Program-made: the position numbers and the translations under genes
In this document: piece by piece, positions 43,786 through 55,289 of the stretch
Layout of the letters: each line of letters opens with the position of its first letter
How positions within the stretch are numbered: position 1 is the stretch's first letter
From: Aegilops tauschii subsp. strangulata
Lineage: Eukaryota; Streptophyta; Magnoliopsida; Poales; Poaceae
Reading direction: 5' to 3'
DNA length: 64,000 nt
Assembly: GCF_002575655.3 (NCBI RefSeq)
Contig: NC_053035.3
Span: 92,901,322 to 92,965,321, forward strand
Notes under the pieces: model-generated
What the model saw: only the letters and a program-made list of their open reading frames with translations
Database searches by the model: none
Told to the model about the DNA's origin: nothing

Positions 43786-46700
43786 TTCGTCCCTCCTTGA
43801 GCGGAAGCGCTGTCTGCATCCCAGCAAGGAGCCGTTGGATAACGGTGATGCAGCACGGAGTAATCTTCCCAGGTTGCAGAGTCTGGCGACAGTGAAGACC
43901 ATTGGACTTGAACCCGCAGCACCGGTGAGTTACCTTTCTTGACAAGGCGACGGGCAAGGATGGTAATGGGCTGCAACGGAGCGGCTGTGAGGTCTGGAGT
44001 GTGTGGTAGCTCGGAGAAGACTGGAGAGTAATCTGGTGTGAACGGCTTGAGCTGGGGTACATGAAAAACCGGGTGGATGCGACTGTCCTCTGGAAGTGCC
44101 AAATTGTACGCCATGGTGCCGATGCGCTGCTCGACGGTGAATGGCCCAAAGAACTTGTATGCCAACTTGGGGCAGGGGTGGTTGGCGACACTTGATTGAG
44201 TGTAGGGTTGTAGCTTGAGCAGAACTTATTCTCCCACTTGGAAGGAACGCTCGGAGCGGTGCTTGTCGGCCTTCTGCTTGCACCGATTATGCGCGCGCGA
44301 GAGCTGGGCACGCAGCCTTGTGTGGTGTGTCGCCCAGTCGAACTCTATTCCTGGATCTTCAGGTAAGTTGGTGGCCAAGGTAGGCAAACCTCCCAGGTTT
44401 GGTTCCTGTCCATACAATGCTTGCAATGGTGAAGTATTGAGGGAGGAGTGGTAGGTTGTGTTGTACCAGAACTCCGCGGTTGACAGCCACTTGCGCCATT
44501 GCTTGGGTGTCTCGTGGACAGCACAACGAAGATACATTTCAAGGCACTGGTTCACCCGCTCACTTTGCCCATCGGTCTGAGGATGGTAGGCCATGGAGTA
44601 ACTCAATTTTGTACCAGCAGCATCAAGTATTGCCCGCCACATTTTACTGGTGAAAACACTATCTCTGTCAGAGACGATGGAATGGGGCACTCTGTGCAAC
44701 TTGATAATGTTGTCCCAGAAGGCACGCACGATGGTAGTAGCGGTGTATGGGTGACGAAGTGGCACAAAGTGCGCATACTTGGTGAACCGGTCGACGACGA
44801 CCATGATCACCTCGTATCCGTCGGATGCTGGCAAGCCGTCGATGAAGTCCATTGTCAAATCCTTCCATGCCTGAGTGAGTGCTAGTGGCTGAAGCAGACC
44901 CGGGGTCCGGATATGTTCAGACTTCGCGTGTTGACAGACTGCACACTGTCTCACAAAATCTTCCACGGCCGGTTTGAGACCGCGCCAAGTGAATTGTTTC
45001 TTGAGGCGTTGATAAGTGGCCGTGACTCCTGAATGTCCTCCCACCGCGCTCGTGTGAAACGCACTGATCAGCTTGGTCAGTAGGGTAGTGTTCACTCCGA
45101 TCCATAGTCTGCCCTGATGGCGAATCACCCCTTGCTGTAGCTCATAACCTTGGTCGTCTGGACTGCAAAGGGCCAATCACTGCAACATGGCTTGCGCGTC
45201 AGGATCTGTCTCATAAGAGTTAGCAACCTCTTGAAGCCATTGGGGCTGACAGACAGACAGTGCTTTGACAGACAGTAAGTGGCCGACGCGGGACAAGGCA
45301 TCTGCCGCGCCGTTATCTTGGCCCCAGCGATATCTGAAGGAGAACTGTAACCCCACCATGTTTGACATAGCCTTGCGCTGAAGCTCCGTTTCCAACTGTT
45401 GATCTCCCAAACTACACAAACTTTTGTGATCAGTGATAATGACAAAGGGGGCTCTCTGCAGATAGGCACACCATTTTTCAACGGCCATGATGACAGCGAG
45501 AAACTCTTTCTCGTAGATGGACAGACGCTGATTGCAGACCCCCAATGCCTTGCTGAGATATGCCACTGGGTGACCATCTTGGACCAGCACCACGCCCACT
45601 CCGGTGTCGCAAGCATCTGTTTTGATGGAAATCGGGCAGTGCCAAGACCGGGGTATTGACCATAGCTTGTTTGAGGAGGTCGAAGGCGACCTGGGCTTGT
45701 TCAGACCAGAGAAATCCTTTCTTAGTGAGCAGTTGCGTGAGTGGCTTGGCGATGATCCCATATCTTGGAACGAACTTGCGATAGTAACCAGTGAGACCGA
45801 GGAATCCCCGCAGCTCCGTGGCATTTGTTGTTGTAGGCCACGAACACATGGTGCTGGTCTTGCTGGCATCCATTGCCACGCCTTCCTTGGAAATCACATG
45901 TCCAAGGTATTCGATGCGAGGCTGGGCAAATGAGCACTTGGATTCCTTGGTGTACAGTTGATGTTGTCGCAAGAGAGTCAACACCGTGCGCAAATGCAAT
46001 GTATGACTGAACACCAGAATGTCATCCAGAAAACTTATGACATACTTACGGTACGGTCCAGAGAGGAGAGCATTCATGAGGCATTGGAATGTTGGAGGTC
46101 CATTTGTGACTCCGAACGGCATCACGTGGAACTCGAAGTGCCCGTGATGAGTTTTGAAGGCCGTCTTTGCTTCATCACCCTCCCGCATGCGGATCTGATG
46201 ATAACCCGAACGCAAATCGATCTTGGAGAAGAATGCCGCACCCGCCAATTCATCTAGTAGCTCGTCGATAACCGGAAGGGGAAATTTGTTCTTGATAGTG
46301 ACTGCATTCAATCTTCGATAATCCACACAGAATCGCCAGGATCCATCCTTTTTCTTGACCAAAAGGACCGGCATAGCAAACGGGCTCATGCTATGGGTGA
46401 TGAGGCCCTTGCGGAGCATTTCAGCAACCTGTCGCTCGATCTCGTCTTTTTGCAGTGGCGAATACCGGTATGGTCTGCAGTTGATTGGTGCTGTGCCCGG
46501 TTCCAGGGTGATGGCGTGATCGTATTGTCGATGAGGAGGTAATGTGTTTGGCTCCTCAAAGACATCACGAAAGCCTGTCAGTATCCGTTGGATGATCGGG
46601 GGAATTGGTTCTTCTTGAGGTGATGCAGGGGCCTGAATTTCCAACAGAGTCGCACCCCAGATTTCATTGGCCTCCTGCAGTTGCCAAAGCATAGTAGCAT

Positions 46701-46806
46701 CCATTGCCGCTAGCGTAGGCTGCTCCTCCGTGCGCACACCGAATAGCTGTACCGTGGTTCCCTCCTTGACGAATTCCATCGATTTCAGATTCCAATCACA
46801 TTTCAT
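43752..46806 (-). pseudogene. Reina-like pol: RT, RNase H, integrase, chromodomain-like tail
   Basis: RT (about 45900-46500): [33 protein letters not shown] and catalytic FLDD in VISFLDDILVFS. RNase H (about 45300-45640): VVLVQDGHPVAYLSKAL, ITDHKSLCSL, NGAADALSR. Integrase: zinc region ending CAVCQHAK (about 44930), core DFIDGLPASDGYEVIMVVVD, SIVSDRDSVFTSKMW and the Glu region YHPQTDGQSERVNQ (about 44570). The end has LRVQVQWSSLSPDSATWED, the core of a chromodomain, which in chromoviruses guides integration to chromatin. Lesions: TAA 44226-44228, TGA 45177-45179, a frameshift between about 45480 and 45640. Confidence 0.92.
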
Positions 46807-47562
46807 TGGGCTATACTAAGCAAGCCAGTCAACTCCCAGTACGGCATCATACACGCCCAACTCCAACAGGCGCATATCGGTGGCAAATTCGTGACCCTGA
46901 ATGGTCCAGTGAGTTGGGGTGCCATAGCTGTGCAGGTCAACCATTGGCCGTTGGCGATGCGAACGGTCACTGCCGGCATCTTGGTTGTCGAAGCCGCCAC
47001 ACGCTCAGCAAAAGCTGTGCTGACGAAACTGTGTGTACTGCCGGAGTCGACGAGTAACAACATTGTCTATCCGCCCACAGTAGCGCGAAGTCTGATTGTT
47101 TCTGCTACTTCCGTGGCCTCTGCAGCGTGCGCTGACAGTAGGCAGCACGCGGCGTCAGCCACCACTGGTTCATCTAACAGCTCCAGGGCGCGCACTGCAT
47201 CATCTGACAGAACCTCTCCATATTCCCCAACCTCAATGGTAAGTAGCTGAGCTGATCGCTTGCACTGACGCTCTCTGGAGTACTTCTCGCCACAGCGGAA
47301 GCACAGGCCATGCTGGCGCCTGTAATCCCGTAACTGCCGTTCTCTGCCGAAGTCATCTGCCGCTTGTTTGGCTGCGGCGATCGGTTTGGGTAGGTTCCCC
47401 GCTGGCATAACGGTTGCAGCTGCCGGTGGGCGTCCCGGAGTTGGTGCATAGTGTGGCAGTGGAGGCGGTCGACCTACTGGCAATGGTCGTGACTTGGGGT
47501 GCAGATTTGTGAACTCCTCTTCCTGAATTCCTGCAAAAACTGTGGCATGGGTGATGCTGTTG
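46807..47562 (-). pseudogene. Reina-like gag C-terminus and protease
   Basis: Gag end with a Pro-rich linker and a knuckle CFRCGEKYSRERQC (about 47270-47310); the His expected near the last Cys is Arg. Protease follows with LLLVDSGSTHSFVST (about 47025-47063). A frameshift near 46880 separates protease from RT, and a stop at about 47064 interrupts gag-protease. Truncated at 47562 by the sirevirus LTR. Confidence 0.82.
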
Positions 47563-47567
47563 GGTGA
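47563..47567 (+). other. Left target-site duplication candidate of the sirevirus
   Basis: GGTGA directly before the LTR start TGTAAGTGCATC. The partner would follow the 3' LTR beyond 64000. Confidence 0.4.
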
Positions 47568-49107
47568 TGTAAGTGCATCTAGTGCCCCTTAGTGATTTTG
47601 GTGTATTGAAGACTTATAGGTTAAGGGACTAATGTGTTTATGAGTGTACACAGTTCTATAAGTCTATGAGGAGTTTGATATTTACAGAGAAAGTCGACCC
47701 CTAAAAATGAAGTTCTTCGACTGAAGACTTTGGATTTCTGAAGATTTTCTGAAGACTTTGAAAGTGAAGAAATTGGTGTGACCATGAAGACTTGGTATTC
47801 GTTTGAGGAACATGAAGTGTGAAGACTTTTGTTTTCGTAGTTTCATTTTCTCTTTCTTGAGTCATAGGAAACACCGTACTATTAAAGGGGTCGAGGAAAT
47901 ACTAAGGAAAAATTTCCATGTGATGCTCAACTCAAAATCCTACACCTACCAATCCCTTCGAGTGAAGCCATGGGAAATCTCATACGGTTCAGTCATATTC
48001 TTCGGTGACAGAGACGAAGTTCTTCTGGTCTCTGAGGAATTTGTTCTGACTGAGGAGTTAGGAATTCGCCAGTGAGGATTGCCTACACAGTGAGGAACAT
48101 GATAGCCCTGAGGAATTTGATACTCAAATTTCCGCCCGTTGTTGTGCTATGCGCCAGCTGTCCCAAAATATCTACCCACCTAACGGTCATATCATTGAAG
48201 GGCATTTATGTCTTATCATGACGGGCTGCTCCCTAGGCTATAAATAGCCGCCCCCTACAACCACTAGCTGGTTGGCTGCTCCGAGAGAAATTGACACTTG
48301 TCATTTGAGAGCATCCCATCCTCCGAGGACTTTGAGCGAAAATCATCAAGTGAGGAAAACCCAAACCCAAACACCTACAAACCCCAAGTGATTGAGCATC
48401 ACTGAAGAGATTGATCCTGCGTGGATCCGACGCTTGTTATCTTTGAAGACTGTGCTTCTTCCAGACGGTTAGGCGTCATGGTCTAGAGCATCCAAGAGGA
48501 ATTGTGGATTGCCGAGTGACCGAGTTGGTGAAGGTTCGGAAGTCACCTGAAGACTTACCTCGAGTGATTGGGCGAGGTCTGTGTGACCTTAGCTCAAGGG
48601 GAATATGATGAGGACTAAGTGTCCTGGACTGCGTGTTCAGGACTGGGTGTCCGGGACTGTGTGTCCTCAGGTTTAAATACCTAGCCGCCCTAACCAGATG
48701 TACAACTGAGACAGCAGTTGGAACTGGTCTACCAAATCATTGTCTTCACCAAGCCAACTGGTTCTATTTCCTCAACTCTTTCATTTCCTCATTGCTGTGT
48801 TGTGCACTTGTTCATATCTGTGTTTGAAGACTTTGACTGAAGACTTTCTCAATTTTCTCAGTTCAATTTCTTCAGTCTATTTGTCTTCATCCTGTGTTAT
48901 CCTGTGTTATGCTTTATGTACCCTGTGCTTGTCTTCATTTCATCATGATGACCATGCTTGTGTTCTGCTATGCATACTTTTGAGTACTTATTCTGCTACA
49001 AGTAGTTCTTCGCTAAGGAATTTCCTCACCCACAAATTCCTCAGTGAAGAATTCATAAAAATCGCCTATTCACCCCCCCCCCCTCTAGTCGATATAACGC
49101 ACTTTCA
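47568..49107 (+). repeat. 5' LTR of the sirevirus (1.54 kb)
   Basis: Starts TGTAAGTGCATCTAGTGCC and ends ATAACGCACTTTCA with an 11-base C run shortly before (49073-49083). TATA box TATAAATAG at 48239-48247 in GGCTATAAATAGCC. TGAAGA/TGAGGA words are very dense. ORFs inside are not credible genes. Confidence 0.92.
48239..48247 (+). promoter_or_regulatory. TATA box of the sirevirus LTR promoter
   Basis: TATAAATAG in a GC-rich setting (GGCTATAAATAGCCGCC); transcription would start about 30 bases downstream, near 48275. Confidence 0.65.
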
Positions 49108-49109
49108 AT

Positions 49110-49121
49110 TGGTATCAGAGC
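49110..49121 (+). other. Primer binding site, tRNA-iMet
   Basis: TGGTATCAGAGC, a perfect match to the initiator tRNA-Met 3' end complement, two bases after the LTR. Confidence 0.93.
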
Positions 49122-49174
49122 AAGGTACTCCCTTGTTCTATGTGATTTTGGTTTAACCGCCTGGATTTTTAGTC

Positions 49175-50676
49175 ATGTCGACCGCAGGTATGAAGAAAGT
49201 GACATGCCCCATCTTTGACGGTCACGAGTATCCCAAGTGGAAGGCCATGATGAAGAAGCGCCTCATGGCGATGAACAGCGAACTGTGGACCGTCACTGAG
49301 ATTGGTCTTACCGATCTGTGCAAGACGGCGGAAGCTGATGACATTCGCAAGTACACTCTTCTCAACCTCACGGCGAAGGACGTCATCTGCTCCTGTCTGT
49401 CTCAAAATCAGTTCAGGAACATCATGCATCTCAATCATGCGAAGCTTATCTGGGACCGTCTCTCTGAGGTCTATGAAGGTCATCGAACCCGTCATGATCC
49501 TTGGTTTGAGGACTTCAAGGAATCTCTCAAAGCGATGACATTCGAACCAGAATCATCATCCTCTTCATCATGCCTTATGGCAAAAAGTGCTGAGGTAACT
49601 AAATGCTACCTATCTGAGTCAAGTGATGATGAATCTGGTGATGAATTTGGACCCAGCTATGTCAAACTTGCTTCCCTTGCCACTAAACAACAAAGAGCTT
49701 TGGAAAAAGTTCAATATATGCTAAATAAGAGCGATGATATGTTGGGTGAAGAAATGGATCAGTCAAAAGCTTTGGCTGAAAGTCTTCAGAGACTTCATAC
49801 TAAGTATGACACCCTTCAAGATCAACATAACACTCTCTTATCTGATCATGAGAAGCTTTCTTATGAATTTCTTCAAGGAAAGCAAGATCTTGAGAAGCTA
49901 AGAGTGAGTTATCAAGATCTTCAGAAGGAGCATGATTCATTACTTGCTCGACAAATCAGCGCTTCTCAGGAAGAATTTGTTCCTCCATGTTTGAAATGCA
50001 TTGAACGTGAATCTGCTAATTCTTCACCTGAATGTTCAAATGCTTCTAATGCTACAAATTCTTCAACTGTCTCTGCTATCACTAATTCCTCATCTGAGGA
50101 CATTGCTAGTATCACTGACGATGCAGGGCTGAAGGAATTGTACATGACAGGCATGTACAAAAGCCTCAAAGGGCATCAGACTCTTTGTGATGTGCTTAAA
50201 AAGCAGATCCTCAACAGGAACCCTAGGAAAGAGGGTATTGCCTTTGAGAGGAAACTCAATGCTGATGGTACATATTGGAAGCCTGAGCAGTACCCCAAAA
50301 CCTCATGGGTTGCTGCAAAGGGACCTCCAGTTGATCCATCTAATTTATCTGGCTTTACACGTGAATCCTCTCATTCCTCTGATGAGTCATTTGACTCCAA
50401 CTATAAACTGTTCAAAAATCAGAATGGTGAAGTATTTGCTAGATATGTTGGCACTAACTGCAGGAACAGTTCTCCTATGAAGAAAATCTGGGTTCCCAAA
50501 AGGTGCCTTGAAAGTCTTCAGGTGAATGTCCTCATGACACCACCTGTGAAGAATAGGAACCCCAGATCAAATTCTTCATATGGACCAAATTCTTCATATG
50601 GATCCAAGTCCTCATACGGACCAAATTCCTCACATGGATCAAATACCTCAAAAGGATCAAAGTCCTCATGTGAACA
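49175..50676 (+). pseudogene. Sirevirus gag, 5' part (interrupted by solo LTR)
   Basis: ATG at 49175 opens MSTAGMKKVTCPIFDGHEYP, the start of a Copia gag with WKAMMKKRL and LIWDRLSEVYEGHRTR (UBN2/DUF4219-type). Residues about 125-145 are Ser-rich. Residues about 175-265 are a strong coiled-coil stretch (LAESLQRLHTKYDTLQDQHN, KLSYEFLQGKQDLEKLRVSY). A second half has KKIWVPKRCLESLQ and SSYG repeats. The frame is open through the whole 500 codons up to the insertion. No zinc knuckle is seen in this part. Capsid protein of the element. Confidence 0.88.
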
Positions 50677-51935
50677 TGTGACACCCAAGTTTTTATTTGG
50701 ATTTTTTTTTCAAAAGATTTTTATTTGACTTGAGGGGAGTGATTTAAATTTTTCTTCAAGAGAACTCTCCCTCTCATATACCTTTCTTTATGGCAAAAGT
50801 TTTGTTTGGATTCACCCAAGATCTGCCTTTGGTCTTGGAGGTTCTTGCTTTTCATTTGGACTCAAGACAAAATGTTTTTCATTTGGGAAAATGACTTTTG
50901 AAAATCTCCTTGAAATTTGCACTATGGCTTTTGGAAAACTCCTTTGCCACTTTCAACAAATTCCTTCTTGCCATGGCCCTAGTGCAAATGCTCTCTCCTA
51001 ACCCTTCCCTCACCTTTGGATCATGTTTTACACCAAATCGAGCAAGTTGAACCTCCCCATGTATCTATTTCCATTCAAATTCTATTCAAATAATTTTCTG
51101 CCTTCTTTTCTAGCACTTGGAGATTTGCAAAGGAACTCCATTTTCTGTTTTGATTTTTGCCACCAAACCAACTCTCCCTCCTAGTCCTTTGAACCCTCAA
51201 CCTAGAACCATGAAGATCCACTGGTCTTCAGTTCAAAATTTTCAAACTACACTTGCTGCAAGTTTGGACCAGATTTGACAAATTTGGTGAAATTCATTCA
51301 AAACCTTCTCCAAAAATTCCAAGTAAAATCAGGCAGCCCCTGGGTGCTTTGAGTGGTCATCTCACCAAGTTACAGCTCCTGAAAAATTTATCTCACAGCC
51401 AAAACCCTCTGTCGAACACCTGCAGTGCACTGTCTTTGTCACATTCAGAAAGTTCAGAGATTCAGTCAGTGGCCGCTGTCGTTTTCTTCAGAAGCGGACG
51501 TCGATCTCGCCAGTGCCACCGCGTCGCCTTGCTCCTCGTCCCCGCCCTCTTGTTCCTGCACCGCACGAACGCCTGGCGCCTTGCGGGCGTCGGCGACGAG
51601 CAGCAGAAGATGCGCCGCCCCGTGACCGACGCCGGCGGCGGCTTTGCGGACGCCAGCGGGAGACACGGCACCGACGACGCCACCCAGCGCCGCCCAAACC
51701 ACCGGAGCTCGCCGCGTGGCCTTCCACTCCCCCGAATGCGCTGCCGCTCTCGTCGTGAACCGCAGGGCGCGAAGCGCGCTCTCTGCCGCCGTTGAGCCCG
51801 TGCGGTCACCTCACCGTGGACCGACGCCAAACCTCCACTGATGCTGCCTGGCCGCTCAAACCACCTGCCCATCCACTGCTCCGCCGTAATCGCTCGCCGG
51901 AGATTCTCCGTTCACGGCCACCCCGTCGATCTGCC

Positions 51936-51943
51936 TATAAATA
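51936..51943 (+). promoter_or_regulatory. TATA box of the 4.1-kb solo LTR
   Basis: TATAAATA in CTGCCTATAAATAGAGGCCC, followed by a C-rich leader. It lies about 790 bases before the candidate internal exon. Confidence 0.55.
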
Positions 51944-52728
51944 GAGGCCCCGAGCTTCAACTCGAGCACCCAGCAGCCCTGCACTCCCCCTAGAGCACGC
52001 CTAGCCACTGGAAGAGCCCCGAGGAGGTCTCCTTCCTCGACTCCGGCCGCCGCGACCCGCCACGGGATCCAGCCCGATTCGCCCCCGTGTGTGCTCCTCC
52101 GCCTCCATTCTCTTGCCAGTAGCTTCACCTTGCATCACTCGTTCTGACCCGCGCCTCAATTCGTAGTTTGCAGCCCTCCACCAGAGTTCCCCATCCTCAC
52201 CCGAGCCGCCGTCCGCCGGAGATAGTGTCGCCGTCGACGTGGTGCTCCCCGTTGGACGAGTCCACCACCCACCGACGCGGAAGAAGACGCTGAAGCTCTT
52301 GGTACCCTCCGTTTCTCCTAACTCGCCGTGGTTCGACGCCGGCGTCCACCGCAGTCTTCGGGCGCCGGCGAGCTTTTCAAACCTGACATGTGGACCCCGC
52401 GTGTCAGCCTCTGTTCTTTTATTCGCGAACCGTTTTCTGTTGGCGCCTTCGGGCAAAATACGTCTCCTCCTTTGCGCTTGCGCATTCCCAGCCGAAGCAT
52501 TTTCTGTTTTCTCAGTTAAAACCCTGGAACTTTTCTGTTTCATTACAGATAAGTCCCTGGACAGAAACCTTTATAACTTTTTAATAAAAAGGTATTTTTG
52601 AGTGATTCTTTTTCTGACAATCTTCAAATTTTGTCTAGTTTTTTATGGGATTTATTTGAAAAATATTTGGATAAGTTTCTGTGTATGTGTTGGTTTTCAC
52701 GTTAGCACCCGTTTCGTGATTGCCGTAG

Positions 52729-52791
52729 GTTCCGAAAGAGGTGACGGAGCCGCGAACTTCGCCGAGCTAGACTCCGACTTCTCCGAACCAG
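52729..52791 (+). other. Candidate internal exon of LTR-embedded ORF (4.1-kb solo LTR)
   Basis: Sixty-three bases between acceptor-like TGATTGCCGTAG and donor-like CCAG/GCAAGC. With two bases taken first it reads SERGDGAANFAELDSDFSEP and leaves one base, the same phases as the 60-base exon at 6011-6070. Confidence 0.5.
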
Positions 52792-52910
52792 GCAAGCATG
52801 TTTTGAACATTTGATATGATTGGTGTTTGCATGTTTGCGTGAAAGTTTGTGCGTGGCATATGAGTGTCGGTAAATACCTCGTTGCTTGTAAGGCAACTAC
52901 CCGGTTGTCC

Positions 52911-53226
52911 CAAAGTTGCGATGACCTCTGATGAGAGGTGGCCCAATTCATGTGGTGACATGAAGGGCAGCAAGGTGGTACTGTTGTAGCATATCAGCCT
53001 TGCGTCATCCGACTTTCCCCGACGTTAACGTGGTTGGAGCTACGTTATCGTTCTTTTCCCGCACGTTCCAAAGTTGCGATGATCTCTGATGAGAGATGGC
53101 CTAATCATGTGGTGACATGAAGGGCAGCAAGGTGGTACTGTTGTAGCATGCCAGCCTTGCGTCATCCGACTTTCTCCGATGTTAACGTGGTTGGAGCCAC
53201 GTTACCGTTCTTTTCCCCTTCCGTGC
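52911..53226 (+). repeat. 158-bp tandem duplication inside the solo LTR
   Basis: CAAAGTTGCGATGA starts both units (52911 and 53069). The second differs by a few substitutions and a one-base deletion. Confidence 0.9.
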
Positions 53227-53819
53227 TACCACATGTCTCATTGCCAGGATGCGGTTTAGTAAGTTGGTAACCTCTTTCCATGTACACACCAAACAGAGAG
53301 GCCGGTATGATGGTACCTTGGCCCAGGATTAAAGCCAGTCATCCGGTCAGGGGGCATGGGTGTTTCCGGTTGGGACCGAGAGGGGGGGCACCCCCTTAAA
53401 GCGCGCGTATAGAAATTTGATCCCATGCTACGTGAGGTTGTAGCCTCCCCGTCTCAAGGTTTTTCTTGAACATCGCCGAGGGTGATCCCTGGCTTCGGAT
53501 GGTTGAATTGGGTGTGTACTGGTTAGACGTGTTTCTTCCAAAACACCGTAGACGGAACTAGTCCCCGTGACTACTGAAATCCGTTGGCTGTGGTTAAGTA
53601 CAAACTCTGCAGAGTTAATTCTTTCCAAATCATCGTATCCATGATCAAGTAGTGTAAACATTATATCCATATCTATCTGTGTGAAAAACTTGTCCCCGGT
53701 GAACAAGCTCTAGTGGTAAATTCAGATTTATTGTTATTCCTGTGGATGGACTAACGTTATTTTTGTCTCACGCTTGTGATAATTTATGTTCCCGAACTGT
53801 TGTATTATTGAGTTGTGAT

Positions 53820-54230
53820 ATAAGCCCTTTATGTGACGTCGCGCAGACGTCCGACCGTGGCGTGTTCTTGTTCTTTACTTTAAATATGAGCCCTTTCTGT
53901 GATGTCGCTCAGACGTCCGACTGTGGCATGCACTGTATTTATTTTCTGTTATAAGCCCTTTATGTGGTGTCGCCCCGACGCCCGACGGTGGCATTATTAT
54001 TCCGCTTTTTCCTCTCGAGGAGTCTTTCAGACACTCGTTTGGCACCAGTATTACTATTCTGCAGTTTCCGCTCGAGGCGTCTATCAGACACTCGTTTGGC
54101 ACCAGTATTACTATTCTGCAGTTTCCGCTCGAGGCGTCTTTCAGACACTCGTTTGGCACCAGTATTACTATTCTGCAGTTTCCGCTCGAGGTGTCATTCA
54201 GACCCTCGCTTGGCACCCAGTATTTATTAT
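53820..54230 (+). repeat. Two adjacent minisatellites inside the solo LTR
   Basis: Three units of about 65 bases begin ATAAGCCCTTTATGTG (53820, 53886, 53951). Then about four units of 57 bases carry CTCGAGGCGTC and CACTCGTTTGGCACCAG. The 57-base period is a multiple of three, giving false 19-residue-repeat ORFs on both strands. Confidence 0.9.
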
Positions 54231-54353
54231 CTCTATGTCTGATCGCACTGGTTAACTTGTTCATCTGCTTCATGTTTACATTTGTTATACCTTATGTCCG
54301 AACTGTCTTGCGAGTACTTTCATAGTACTCACCTGGCTTGTTGATTTGGCCAG

Positions 54354-54409
54354 ATGTTGACGAAGGCGATCTCTTGGATGAAGAGTTTGATAGCACGTCC
54401 GACGCCTAG
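54354..54409 (+). other. Candidate last exon of LTR-embedded ORF (4.1-kb solo LTR)
   Basis: After acceptor-like TTGATTTGGCCAG, in the phase left by 52791, it reads DVDEGDLLDEEFDSTSDA and TAG at 54407-54409, an acidic tail like those at 13463-13536 and 5008-5027. Confidence 0.5.
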
Positions 54410-54800
54410 AGGAGTCCCAGTCAGTCCTGCGCGATCCCGGATATTGGTCACTTGTATTGTATACGCTTCCGCCACCCACAATAAGTCTTCTCGAGCCTCA
54501 CTCCGACGCTCGATGAGTTGTAGTCATCTGGAATCATATCACTCGCTTCGCGGTGATATTTCCACCACCGTTGTTATCGTGAGTTAGTAGTTGCCACCCT
54601 ATCCGCCGTTTGGTTTTAGCGGCGTGCTTGTAATAAATTGTTGGGCAGTCTCTGCTCAACCTTGTATTATATTTAGTACTCCTGGTATTTTTCTTCTGTG
54701 ACCAAGATATTGTCTACCAGTGAGAAGGAATTCTTCCTCGCTGGTCCGTAAAAGGGATCGGTCTCTCAATAATTATTTTATTGAAAAACCGGTCGTGACA

Positions 54801-55049
54801 GAACATCATCGTGCTAACAACTCTGTTTCGCAGGGAAGAGCCAAGGGCTATGAATATGAGCATTATTCTTCTAATCTTTATGTTCATAAGTCCTCGAAGA
54901 ATTTCTCTGCCTATTCATATGCTTACCCTAACTCGTCTTATGTGAAATGGAATGGATTGGCTTCTATGCCACCTTTCTCGTATGGAGCTCGCAGAGTGAT
55001 GAACTCTTTGCCACCCCTTCAGATGTGGGTGGTGAAGAAAAAGAACTAA
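54801..55049 (+). pseudogene. Sirevirus gag, 3' part
   Basis: Continues the gag frame after the solo LTR (HHRANNSVSQGRAKGYEYEH, then Ser/Tyr-rich sequence) and ends at TAA 55047-55049 after QMWVVKKKN. No zinc knuckle is present, so RNA binding may rest on basic and Ser/Tyr-rich stretches. Confidence 0.85.
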
Positions 55050-55289
55050 TCTTTTATGCAGGGTCAGGTCTCCAGACGTACTTAAACGTCTGAAGAATTT
55101 GCTGGAGACCTGAAAAGTGCCTGAAAGGACGCAGGCTAATCATGAAGAAATGAACTTTCATTTCACACGTCCTCATACTGTTTTAACTGTTGCACTGCTT
55201 GATGAAATTGGTCTGATGAATTGTGATGTCATATTCTTCACTGATGAAGTATATGAAGTTCATAAGCTGCACTAATTCATCTGCAGGAT
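55050..55289 (+). other. Stop-rich spacer between sirevirus gag and pol
   Basis: About 240 bases with stops in all forward frames. It ends AATTCATCTGCAG at about 55284, a good splice acceptor, directly before the pol frame. An 11-base inverted pair (CAGGTCTCCAG / CTGGAGACCTG) lies at about 55064-55114. It may be an intron, a frameshift/reinitiation region or decayed sequence. Confidence 0.5.

Larger units (their letters stand above)
43516..47562 (-). mobile_element. Reina-like Gypsy chromovirus, 5' part cut off by the sirevirus
   Basis: Minus strand order: gag end, protease, RT, RNase H, integrase, chromodomain-like tail, short 3' LTR. The left end abuts the RING fragment. The right end is where the sirevirus inserted in gag, so the 5' LTR and gag start should lie beyond 64000. 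Compact LTR and sequence are typical of the Reina lineage. Confidence 0.88.
50677..54800 (+). repeat. Solo LTR of a long-LTR Gypsy family, perfect target duplication (4.12 kb)
   Basis: GAACA flanks both sides (50672-50676 and 54801-54805). It starts TGTGACACCCAAG and ends CCGGTCGTGACA. TATA box TATAAATA at 51936-51943 in a GC-rich block (about 51460-52330), a 158-bp tandem duplication (52911-53226), triplicated 65-bp units (53820-54000) and 57-bp units (about 54004-54230). Two exon-like segments are listed separately. No internal element sequence remains. It splits sirevirus gag in frame, as the host frame is continuous across the duplicated pentamer. Confidence 0.93.

Noticed and set aside
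47803..48075. 90-codon ORF in the sirevirus LTR
   Set aside because: Lies inside the LTR upstream of its TATA box; no domain, likely chance.
49110..49121. tRNA-like sequence (tRNA-Met 3' end)
   Set aside because: It is a 12-base primer binding site next to the LTR, not a tRNA gene; the same holds at 4730, 18986 and 26525.
51253..52543. Ala/Arg-rich ORFs on both strands in the solo LTR
   Set aside because: Same compositional effect in the GC-rich promoter block; lies within a bounded solo LTR.
53899..54273. ORFs with 19-residue repeats in both directions
   Set aside because: Produced by the 57-bp minisatellite in the solo LTR.
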